Assembly (NCBI GenBank): GCA_002011685.1
Contig: MTOL01000210.1
Location: 1,631 to 7,468 of the forward strand
DNA: 5,838 nucleotides
Direction: 5' to 3'
DNA from: Deferribacteres bacterium JdFR-76
GTDB lineage: Bacteria > Zhuqueibacterota > JdFR-76
This document shows, one piece after another, positions 1 to 5,589 of the stretch. Made by a program: the position numbers and the translations under genes. Positions within the stretch are counted from its first letter, which is position 1; every line of letters starts with the position of its first letter. The notes below the pieces were generated by a model. That model was given only the letters and a program-made list of their open reading frames with translations, ran no database searches and was not told the origin of the DNA.

Positions 1-1010
1 CATTCAATCTTTCGCTTTTTCAAAAAGTTTCGGCGCCGGTCTTTGGAGTAATTGTTGCTGCTTTTCCCTTTTCCCTTTTATCTCTTTATATTGGGAATGT
101 TTTTCAGGGGATAGACCGGTTTTTGCCGTTTAATTCTATTGAGGTGCTCCGTGCGATCCTGCGACTGGTGTTTATTGGCAGCGCCGTGGGAATTTTGGGT
201 TGGGGGGTGCTGGGGGCTGCCTCAGGTTGGGCGGTTGCCGAGGCGGTTGTGGGCGTTACGTCGGCGGTTGTGATCTTCCGCCTCATTGGGCCGGCCCTGA
301 AGCTTTCTACAAAATGCCTGAAAGAGATGCTTTCCTTTGGTATCCGTTCGTATGCGGAACTGTTTTTCCTCTACCTCAATTACCAGATTGACATGATTAT
401 GGTTTCCGTGTACACGGCCCCGGAGCAGGTAGGATACTATTCCATCGCTTTCAGTATTTCGCGGATGATTTTAATCTTACCCACGTCCATCGGAATTGTT
501 CTTTATCCGCGCCTTTCCAGTTTGCGGGTCGAGGAGGCCGATTTTTTCACGGCGCGGGTAATGCGAAATGTGATCTTCGTCATCAGCATTGGACTCGTTG
601 CCGTTGCTTTTCTCTCGAAATGGATTATTCAGATTATGTACGGGAAGGCCTATTTGCCTGCCACCAGGCCGCTGTTATGGCTCCTTCCAGGTGTGCTGGC
701 GATCAGCATGTATAAGCAGCTCACGCGGAATTTTTTGAGTCGAGGAAAGCCGATTTATGGGGCCTATATTTCCGGGTTTGGGTTGGCTTCGGCGGTTCTG
801 ATGAATCTGCTGTTTATCCCGCGTTTCGGCATTGCTGGGGCGGCTGCTGCGTCCAGCCTGGCATTTTTGGGCATGGCATTGATAGCGCTGGTCCTTTTCA
901 TTAAAACGTCCGATATAAATCTTATGGACGCTGTGTTTGTCAGGTCCGATGATTTGCAGGACCTCCGGGAGCATGTAAACGCGCTGAAAAAAAAGTTTTC
1001 AAATTTTTAA
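1..1010 (+). CDS. Wzx-type polysaccharide flippase (MOP/MATE-like), 5' end missing
   Basis: Likely moves a polyprenyl-linked oligosaccharide repeat unit across the inner membrane for surface-polysaccharide assembly. The frame is open from base 3 to the TAA at 1008-1010, giving 335 visible residues; the true start lies left of the window, so the TTG at 123 is not the start. Wzx proteins are usually about 420-500 residues, so roughly a quarter to a third is missing. The visible part is a series of hydrophobic segments (roughly visible residues 13-30, 53-72, 75-97, 142-168, 189-208, 252-273, 276-300) with short basic loops. Family-like blocks are NYQIDMIMVSVYTAPEQVGYYSIA (in part, about 126-149), GIVLYPRLS (164-172), and IPRFGIAGAA (272-281). 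The last 30 residues are polar, helical-looking and basic (ALKKKFSNF). It leads the visible gene cluster, 10 bases before the FemAB-like gene. The family call is firm; the exact substrate is unknown. Confidence 0.88.
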   Translation, partial: FNLSLFQKVSAPVFGVIVAAFPFSLLSLYIGNVFQGIDRFLPFNSIEVLRAILRLVFIGSAVGILGWGVLGAASGWAVAEAVVGVTSAVVIFRLIGPALKLSTKCLKEMLSFGIRSYAELFFLYLNYQIDMIMVSVYTAPEQVGYYSIAFSISRMILILPTSIGIVLYPRLSSLRVEEADFFTARVMRNVIFVISIGLVAVAFLSKWIIQIMYGKAYLPATRPLLWLLPGVLAISMYKQLTRNFLSRGKPIYGAYISGFGLASAVLMNLLFIPRFGIAGAAAASSLAFLGMALIALVLFIKTSDINLMDAVFVRSDDLQDLREHVNALKKKFSNF

Positions 1011-1016
1011 TGGCAG

Positions 1017-1035
1017 AACCATGGACAGCATGGTT
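1017..1035 (+). promoter_or_regulatory. Hairpin covering the FemAB-like start codon
   Basis: AACCATG (1017-1023) and CATGGTT (1029-1035) are perfect reverse complements, giving a 7-bp stem with the five-base loop GACAG. The annotated start ATG 1021-1023 is in the left arm and the alternative ATG 1030-1032 is in the right arm, so folding would hide both. The flippase stop is seven bases before the stem, close enough for a terminating ribosome to disturb the structure. A regulatory role is inferred. Confidence 0.45.
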
Positions 1036-2076
1036 AAAATAGATTGCCAGTTTCACCATTCGGAAGATTTCAAGGAAGAATGGGACCGTTTTGTCGAGCG
1101 TTGTCCTGAAGCAACCTTTTATCATCTATTTGGCTGGCGCCATGTGCTGCAACGTACGTTCGGGTTCAAGCCATATTATCTTGCACACTATTCCGGCGGC
1201 AAAATGGATGGGATCTTGCCTCTTTTTCTGATGACGGACATTCTGGGAAGACGGTATCTGGTCTCTAATCCTTTTGCTAACTTTGCTGGGGTGTGTGCAA
1301 CAAATGCCAGCGCTGTGAAAAATTTGCTCAGAGAGGCAAAAGCACTGGGAGAAAAACTGGGTGTGCAGTATGTGGAGTTGCGCCAGCTCGATCAGCACGT
1401 AAAGTTCGACCTTCCCGTCCGGGATCGGTTTGTAACGCTATATCTTGAGTTGCCCGGAGATGCAGAGGCAGCATGGAAAGATTTATCTTCGCGGAATCGC
1501 GGAAAGATCCGCAAAGCAATAAAAGCTGGGCTGACCGTTCATGTTGGGAAAAAGTATGTAAAAGATTTTTTTGCGGTCTATTCGGAGAATATCACCCGAT
1601 TGGGAACACCGATTTTTCCTCTGCGGTTTTTTCAAAATTTGCTGGAGGTTTTTCCAGAAGAAACGGACATCCTTGTTCTAAAGCTTGATGGCCGGCCTGT
1701 GGCAGGGATGTTTTTGTTCAAATTTAAAGAAGTTATTTCTGAACCGTGGGTCTCTACATTGCGGTCGGTAAGTAAAATCTATGCCAACAATTTCCTGTAC
1801 TGGAAGGCCATCGAATACGCCTGTCAGAAGGGATTTCGCTGGTTCGATTTTGGCCGGTCAACCATCAATACGGGAACGTATACCTACAAGATCAGGTGGG
1901 GGGCCAAGCCACGTCCGCTCTATTATTATTATTTGCTGGTTAGGGGCCGCGAGATTCCGCAGGTGGATGCTGTGGACAATAAATATGAGGTTGCCATAAG
2001 TTTATGGAAAAGACTTCCCATTGGACTTGCAAGGTACGCGGGCCCGTTATTGGTGAAATATTTGCCCGAACTTTAA
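1021..2076 (+). CDS. FemAB-like GNAT-fold acyltransferase, exosortase/PEP-CTERM-locus subfamily
   Basis: This 351-residue protein resembles the FemAB-related family found in XrtA/PEP-CTERM exopolysaccharide loci. Classical FemAB enzymes move amino acids from aminoacyl-tRNA to peptidoglycan precursors; the substrate of this subfamily is not known to me. Visible family blocks: ATFYHLFGWRHVLQRTFG (31-48), GILPLFL (64-70), LVSNPF..FAG (80-90), SRNRGKIRKAIKAGL (157-171), the second acyltransferase-fold half with LDGRPVAGMFLFKF (222-235), and WFDFGRSTINTGTYTYKIRWGA (274-295, shown in part here by its key FDFGRS and YKIRWGA residues). No signal peptide or membrane segment is seen, so it is probably cytoplasmic. 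ATG 1021 is the first start after an in-frame TGA at 985; ATG 1030 (residue 4) is the alternative. No good Shine-Dalgarno sequence precedes either, and both lie in a hairpin stem (1017-1035). Residues 301-304 are four tyrosines encoded by tandem TAT. Confidence 0.85.
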   Translation: MDSMVKIDCQFHHSEDFKEEWDRFVERCPEATFYHLFGWRHVLQRTFGFKPYYLAHYSGGKMDGILPLFLMTDILGRRYLVSNPFANFAGVCATNASAVKNLLREAKALGEKLGVQYVELRQLDQHVKFDLPVRDRFVTLYLELPGDAEAAWKDLSSRNRGKIRKAIKAGLTVHVGKKYVKDFFAVYSENITRLGTPIFPLRFFQNLLEVFPEETDILVLKLDGRPVAGMFLFKFKEVISEPWVSTLRSVSKIYANNFLYWKAIEYACQKGFRWFDFGRSTINTGTYTYKIRWGAKPRPLYYYYLLVRGREIPQVDAVDNKYEVAISLWKRLPIGLARYAGPLLVKYLPEL

Positions 2077-2094
2077 ATTAAGAGATGGGACAGA

Positions 2095-2823
2095 ATGAAT
2101 CAGAATACCAGAAACCTGATCATTATTCCGGCTCTAAATGAGGAGAAGAATCTTCCTATTGTGGTAAATTCGATCAGAGAAAGCTGCCCGGATTTTCATA
2201 TTGTGGTAATTGACGACGGGTCCACAGACAATACCAAAGCGGTTGCGGAACGCCTCGGATGTGATGTTGTAAGTTTGCCGTTTAATCTTGGGATCGGCGC
2301 TGCCGTACAAACGGGATTTCTTTTTGCAAAAGAACATGGATACGATATTGCCGTTCAGGTGGATGCAGACGGGCAGCATCTTCCGGAGGAAATTGGAAAA
2401 CTGATTGAACCGATTCGCAAAGATGAACTGGACGTGGTGATTGGCTCCCGATACGTGACAACAACCAATTACGACACGCCTTTTTTCCGCAGGCTGGGAA
2501 TGATCATTTTGAGCGCGGTAAACTCGCTGATTTTGGGAAAAAAAGTGACGGATACGACCTCCGGATTTCGTGCTTACAACAGAAAAGCCATTCACTTTCT
2601 GGCGGAAAATTACCCGGACGACTATCCCGAGCCGGAAGCGATTGTTCTACTGGCCAGGAACGGTTTCCGAATCGGAGAGGTGGCAGTTTCCATGCGGAAG
2701 AGGGTAACGGGGAGTTCGTCCATTACGCCGGTCCGGTCCATTTATTATATGATCAAAGTTTTGCTGGCGATATTTGTAGATATTTTTCGAAAAAAGGAGA
2801 TAAGGGAAGAACATGGAAATTAG
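2095..2823 (+). CDS. Glycosyltransferase family 2, polyprenyl-phosphate sugar synthase-like
   Basis: A 242-residue GT-A fold enzyme of the DPM/DPG-synthase type, expected to transfer a sugar from a nucleotide sugar to a polyprenyl phosphate on the cytoplasmic membrane face. Motifs: IPALNEE (11-17), VIDDGSTDNT (38-47), NLGIGAAVQTGF (64-75), the metal-binding DADGQH (90-95), VIGSRY (115-120), and TDTTSGFRAYNR (152-163). The C-terminal stretch VRSIYYMIKVLLAIFVDIF (213-231) is hydrophobic and probably attaches to the membrane; there is no multi-helix GtrA-like tail, so membrane help may come from the next gene. ATG 2095 follows the FemAB-like stop by 18 bases in the same frame with no other ATG, GTG or TTG between, and a weak GGGA ribosome site lies at 2088-2091. 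It overlaps the DUF2304 gene by 11 bases. Family call is strong; which sugar is transferred cannot be read from the sequence. Confidence 0.92.
   Translation: MNQNTRNLIIIPALNEEKNLPIVVNSIRESCPDFHIVVIDDGSTDNTKAVAERLGCDVVSLPFNLGIGAAVQTGFLFAKEHGYDIAVQVDADGQHLPEEIGKLIEPIRKDELDVVIGSRYVTTTNYDTPFFRRLGMIILSAVNSLILGKKVTDTTSGFRAYNRKAIHFLAENYPDDYPEPEAIVLLARNGFRIGEVAVSMRKRVTGSSSITPVRSIYYMIKVLLAIFVDIFRKKEIREEHGN
2794..2799 (+). promoter_or_regulatory. Ribosome binding site for DUF2304 gene (long spacing)
   Basis: AAGGAG lies inside the end of the GT2 gene, 13 bases before ATG 2813. The spacing is longer than the usual 5-9 bases, and AAGGGAAG at 2802-2809 may serve instead. An in-frame TAA at 2801 excludes any start nearer to the AAGGAG. 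Confidence 0.4.
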
Positions 2824-3166
2824 AGTTCAAATTATTTCTGTGATTGCCTCTTTAGGGCTGATATTTTTTATATTTGAACTGATCAGAAAAAGGAAATTCC
2901 TTGAAAAATACTCCATCCTGTGGATATTCTCAGGGATTGTACTGTTCGTCCTCGCCATCTGGCGGAGCCTGCTGGAGAAACTGGCCTGGGTTCTGGGAAT
3001 CGAATATGCTCCTTCTGCCCTCTTTCTTGTTTTTATTTTTCTGGGCATCTTAATGTTTTTGCACTTTACGATGGTAATTTCCAGATTAACGACACAGAAC
3101 AAGCGACTGGGACAGGAAATTGCGCTTCTGAAGCATGAGCTTGAAAAATATAAAAAACAGAGCTGA
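2813..3166 (+). CDS. DUF2304 family small membrane protein
   Basis: A 117-residue protein with about three membrane segments (approximately 4-24, 35-52, 66-88), followed by a charged, heptad-like tail (89-115, RLTTQNKRLGQEIALLKHEL then EKYKKQS) that should lie in the cytoplasm as a short coiled coil. The basic loop RKRKFLEKYSILWIFSG (25-41) and the NKRLGQEIALL block are typical of DUF2304 proteins, which commonly sit directly beside GT2 polyprenyl-phosphate sugar synthases. No biochemical function is established to my knowledge; a helper, membrane anchor or lipid-sugar transporter for the GT2 is inference. The start is fixed: an in-frame TAA at 2801-2803 leaves ATG 2813 as first start. The strong AAGGAG at 2794-2799 is 13 bases away, longer than usual, with a weaker AAGGGAAG nearer. 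It overlaps the genes on both sides (11 and 32 bases), implying coupled translation. Confidence 0.85.
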   Translation: MEIRVQIISVIASLGLIFFIFELIRKRKFLEKYSILWIFSGIVLFVLAIWRSLLEKLAWVLGIEYAPSALFLVFIFLGILMFLHFTMVISRLTTQNKRLGQEIALLKHELEKYKKQS

Positions 3167-4043
3167 TCAGTTTTGTTCTCCTTTTTCTGGCGCCCATATT
3201 CTCACCTTTGATATTGAAGAATGGTACCATTCCAATCTTTCTTCGATCAATGGTCAGATTCCTCCCGGTGCGCTAGAGAGCCGTGTTGAGCGTGCGACGT
3301 ACCGGCTTCTGGAGCTGCTGGCGCAAACGGGGAACTCCGCCACCTTTTTTGTTCTTGGCGATGTGGCCGAAAAACATCCTGGCCTGATCCGGGACATCGA
3401 CCGGGCGGGTCATGAAGTTGGCACGCATGGCCACTCCCATCGTCTGATTTATGAGATGACGCCGGCTGATTTTGCAAAAGAAACAGAGAGATCTGTGAAA
3501 TACCTTCAGGATCTTCTTGGCAAACAGATTCATGGGTACCGGGCGGCTTCTTGGTCGGTTCCGGAAAATCTGGAAAGTTATTTTTCGGTTTTATATCAGA
3601 ATGGAATAACATACGATTCCAGTCTGTATCCTTTTCGAACATATCTCTACGGCTCGAATGAATATCCGATCTATCCATATATTGTGGAATATGAGGAAAT
3701 AAAGCTTCTTGAATGGCCCCCTTCTGTATATGGATTGTATAAAAAATTCAGGATTCCGTTTTCCGGAGGCTTCTTTTTGCGAATATTGCCATTGAATGTA
3801 ATTGAAGCTTTGATTAGGCTTTTTTCCAAAAGGTATGCTTGTCCTGTGGTATTATATTTGCATCCGTGGGAAATAGATGACGGGATTCCAAGATTGAAAT
3901 TGCCATGGAATGATCGGTTCATTCAATATTCAAGAATTGATCGCTGCGAGGCGAAACTGGTTACGCTATTAAAAAAGTTCCGATTTTTGCCTTTTCGGGA
4001 ATTTGTATTGAATGATGATGACGGAAAGCCAAAATATTCTTAA
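3135..4043 (+). CDS. NodB-fold polysaccharide deacetylase, exopolysaccharide/PEP-CTERM-locus type
   Basis: A 302-residue carbohydrate esterase family 4-like protein predicted to remove N-acetyl groups from an amino sugar in the polymer or its lipid-linked precursor. Motif 1 is LTFDIEEWYH (23-32; D26 the probable base, acidic residues E28/E29 where classical NodB proteins have a second Asp). Motif 2 is GTHGHSHRL (96-104), with H98 and H102 as metal ligands. Motif 3 is GYRAASWSV (134-142; R136), motif 4 YDSSLYP (160-166), and motif 5 VLYLHPWEID (239-248; H243). The C-terminal region with LYLHPWE matches the DUF3473-type end seen in exosortase-linked deacetylases. No signal peptide or membrane helix is seen, suggesting cytoplasmic action. 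An in-frame TGA at 3129-3131 makes ATG 3135 the first possible start; TTG 3141 is an alternative. It overlaps its neighbours by 32 bases on each side, with only a weak upstream ribosome site (AGGAA, 3114-3118). Confidence 0.9.
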   Translation: MSLKNIKNRADQFCSPFSGAHILTFDIEEWYHSNLSSINGQIPPGALESRVERATYRLLELLAQTGNSATFFVLGDVAEKHPGLIRDIDRAGHEVGTHGHSHRLIYEMTPADFAKETERSVKYLQDLLGKQIHGYRAASWSVPENLESYFSVLYQNGITYDSSLYPFRTYLYGSNEYPIYPYIVEYEEIKLLEWPPSVYGLYKKFRIPFSGGFFLRILPLNVIEALIRLFSKRYACPVVLYLHPWEIDDGIPRLKLPWNDRFIQYSRIDRCEAKLVTLLKKFRFLPFREFVLNDDDGKPKYS

Positions 4044-5589
4044 AAGCAGAGGAACACGGACGGTAATCGTTCTTCTGCTGTTTTATGCCGTTTTGGCCGG
4101 CCGGTTTGCCATATTGCATCAGATCGGCACCTACGGAGTGGAAACGGATTTTTATGGCCTTTACGCGCCCGACGTTCTTCGCTTGCTGAATGGAGAAGCG
4201 GTGCAGGAACGGGATCATGGTCCGGGATATACATTGTTGGCTTTGCCGGTTACAGCCATGCTTGGCGATGTTTTCTCCGCTGCAAAGCTTCTCAGTTACC
4301 TTTCTTATCTAATAACGCTTATCTTCTCTTTTCTTCTCTTCCGGTTGCTGTTGGGACGTGAGACAGCCCTGGCGGCAGTCCTTTTTACCGGAAGCATTCT
4401 TTTGCCCTATTCATTTATTGCTACGATTGACATAGTTTTCACGGCGTTTTGTATTCTTTCCATATGGGTTTTACTCAAGTATTTTACCGACCAAAAAAGA
4501 CGCTTTTTGTTTCTGGCGATTGCGGGTGTCCTTTCCGGTTTTACGACGCTCATACGTTACAACGGCTTGTTGCTCCTCATCGGGGGCCTGTTTGGAATAT
4601 TGATCCTCAACGGGGAAAAGCAATTATGGAACCGGATTCGGCATGCCGTTGTTTATGCGATTTTCTTTTTTCTGCCAATTTTACCGTGGGAAGTATGGCT
4701 GGCTACGGTAGAAAAAAATGTGTCGTCGCCGGGGCTCAGCCAGGCTCTGGCGTGGGAATATTATGGGCCGGGGGGGCGTTTCGACGGGGATCAGCGGATG
4801 GCGGTCGTAGAAAACCGCGTCGATTTGCGGTATTCGAGTTTCGGCGAGTATCTGCGGCATGAGCCTTTCCATTTTATCTTGCATTATGGCAAGAATGTTC
4901 TGACATACATCAGCGATCTGTACGATGCTTTTTTGCCTTTTCCCGCAGCTCATTTGTCCTTTGTCGGGCTGTTTGTCCTCTTGCTAGCGGGGAGCAAATG
5001 GGCGATCTTCCCATTGGCGTTTCCATTGGTTGGATATCTGGGTGCCGCTCTTGTGCACTTTTACTCCCGGTATTTTCTGATTACAGTACCCTTTTTGGCA
5101 CTTGGTGTGGGGATCTTTTTCTTTCATGATCGTCTGAAACCATTGTGGAATACAAACCGCCTGTCAAGGTGGATGGTCTTTGGTTTGTTTGTCCTGACAT
5201 TTGCCAATGTCTTCAGAATCAATTTTGTGAAAGCCCGCGAAACAATTCGTGCTGAACCGCTTCACCTGGTTCATATTGCCCAGGAACTGAAGGAAAAGGC
5301 AGGGAAAGACGATATCCTGCTTTCCAGAAAACCTCATCTTGCCTTTTTGGCCGGCCTGCGCTACAGATATTTTCCGCCGTTGAAGGACGTTGAGTCGGTT
5401 GTTCGGTTTATGCGGAGAGAAAACATCCGGTTTCTGCTCTATGGTGATGTGGAGGCCAGTTTTCGGAAAGAGTTACGGGACTTCATGACACCCGACTCAG
5501 TGCGCATCTTTTTTTGGCCGGTTGTGATTGATTCTGCCAGCAAGACCATTGTTTACCAGTTGAAAGAAGATATAGGAGGGGTACAATGA
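4012..5589 (+). CDS. GT39/ArnT-like integral membrane glycosyltransferase (GT-C fold)
   Basis: A 525-residue multi-pass protein of the PMT/ArnT superfamily, which uses polyprenyl-phosphate sugars to glycosylate an acceptor on the periplasmic side. The first loop carries the acidic motif VETDFYGLY (43-51; E44, D46), followed by RDHGPGYTLLALP (67-79). About ten to twelve hydrophobic segments follow (for example 16-36, 92-112, 137-157, 184-199, 211-228, 315-329, 331-350, 354-371, 387-403). The block HFYSRYFLITVPFLALG (349-365) matches the usual RY-x-L-x-x-x-P feature, and KDDILLSRKPHLAFLAGLRY (432-451) resembles the C-terminal soluble domain (about 404-525) of such enzymes. Three ATGs run in tandem at 4012, 4015 and 4018, directly after an in-frame TGA at 4009-4011; residues K11-R16 precede the first helix. 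The GT2 two genes upstream is a likely donor-making partner. Donor sugar and acceptor are unknown. Confidence 0.87.
   Translation: MMMTESQNILKSRGTRTVIVLLLFYAVLAGRFAILHQIGTYGVETDFYGLYAPDVLRLLNGEAVQERDHGPGYTLLALPVTAMLGDVFSAAKLLSYLSYLITLIFSFLLFRLLLGRETALAAVLFTGSILLPYSFIATIDIVFTAFCILSIWVLLKYFTDQKRRFLFLAIAGVLSGFTTLIRYNGLLLLIGGLFGILILNGEKQLWNRIRHAVVYAIFFFLPILPWEVWLATVEKNVSSPGLSQALAWEYYGPGGRFDGDQRMAVVENRVDLRYSSFGEYLRHEPFHFILHYGKNVLTYISDLYDAFLPFPAAHLSFVGLFVLLLAGSKWAIFPLAFPLVGYLGAALVHFYSRYFLITVPFLALGVGIFFFHDRLKPLWNTNRLSRWMVFGLFVLTFANVFRINFVKARETIRAEPLHLVHIAQELKEKAGKDDILLSRKPHLAFLAGLRYRYFPPLKDVESVVRFMRRENIRFLLYGDVEASFRKELRDFMTPDSVRIFFWPVVIDSASKTIVYQLKEDIGGVQ
5574..5580 (+). promoter_or_regulatory. Strong ribosome binding site for the SGNH hydrolase gene
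   Basis: AGGAGGG ends five bases before ATG 5586, inside the last codons of the GT39 gene. It is the best Shine-Dalgarno match in the window and fixes the start of the exported esterase gene, suggesting it is translated well on its own as well as by coupling through the ATGA overlap. Confidence 0.85.

Noticed and set aside
123..1010. Treating TTG 123 as the start of the flippase
   Set aside because: The frame is open back to the window edge and encodes hydrophobic, flippase-like sequence upstream, so the gene is truncated by the window and not started at 123.
1010..1042. A short + strand ORF starting as TAATG at the flippase stop and encoding ten residues (MAEPWTAWLK)
   Set aside because: It lacks its own ribosome site, lies mostly inside the FemAB-like gene, and such short ORFs are common by chance; its only interest is as the tail of a possible frameshift.
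1921..1932. Tandem TAT repeated four times as a microsatellite
   Set aside because: It is in frame, encodes four tyrosines in a region where the family is already aromatic-rich, and is too short to suggest a variable tract.
2134..2595. 153-codon - strand open frame opposite the GT2 gene
   Set aside because: It is antisense to a well-supported GT2 with all family motifs, and its translation has no recognisable domain or plausible composition.
3124..3142. GCTT-AAGC-GCTT short inverted repeats around the deacetylase ATG
   Set aside because: The stems are only four base pairs with very small loops, too weak to support a regulatory structure.
3247..3678. 143-codon - strand open frame opposite the deacetylase
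   Set aside because: It is a shadow of the NodB-fold gene; its translation is rich in His, Ser, Pro and Arg, as expected of a shadow frame.
4427..4455. Promoter-like TTGACA, 17-base spacer, TGTATT inside the GT39 gene
   Set aside because: The -35 match is perfect but the -10 is only four of six, it lies within a coding region, and the next gene start is over 1.1 kb downstream; a single chance match is likely.
4765..4789. Second G-rich patch, including seven consecutive G (4770-4776), as a G-quadruplex
   Set aside because: The fourth G run is nine bases away, so the canonical loop limit is not met; the run is explained by Gly-Pro-Gly-Gly-Arg codons.
4449..4862. 137-codon + strand open frame inside the GT39 gene
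   Set aside because: It is out of frame with a convincing membrane glycosyltransferase, and its Cys/Arg-rich translation looks non-biological.
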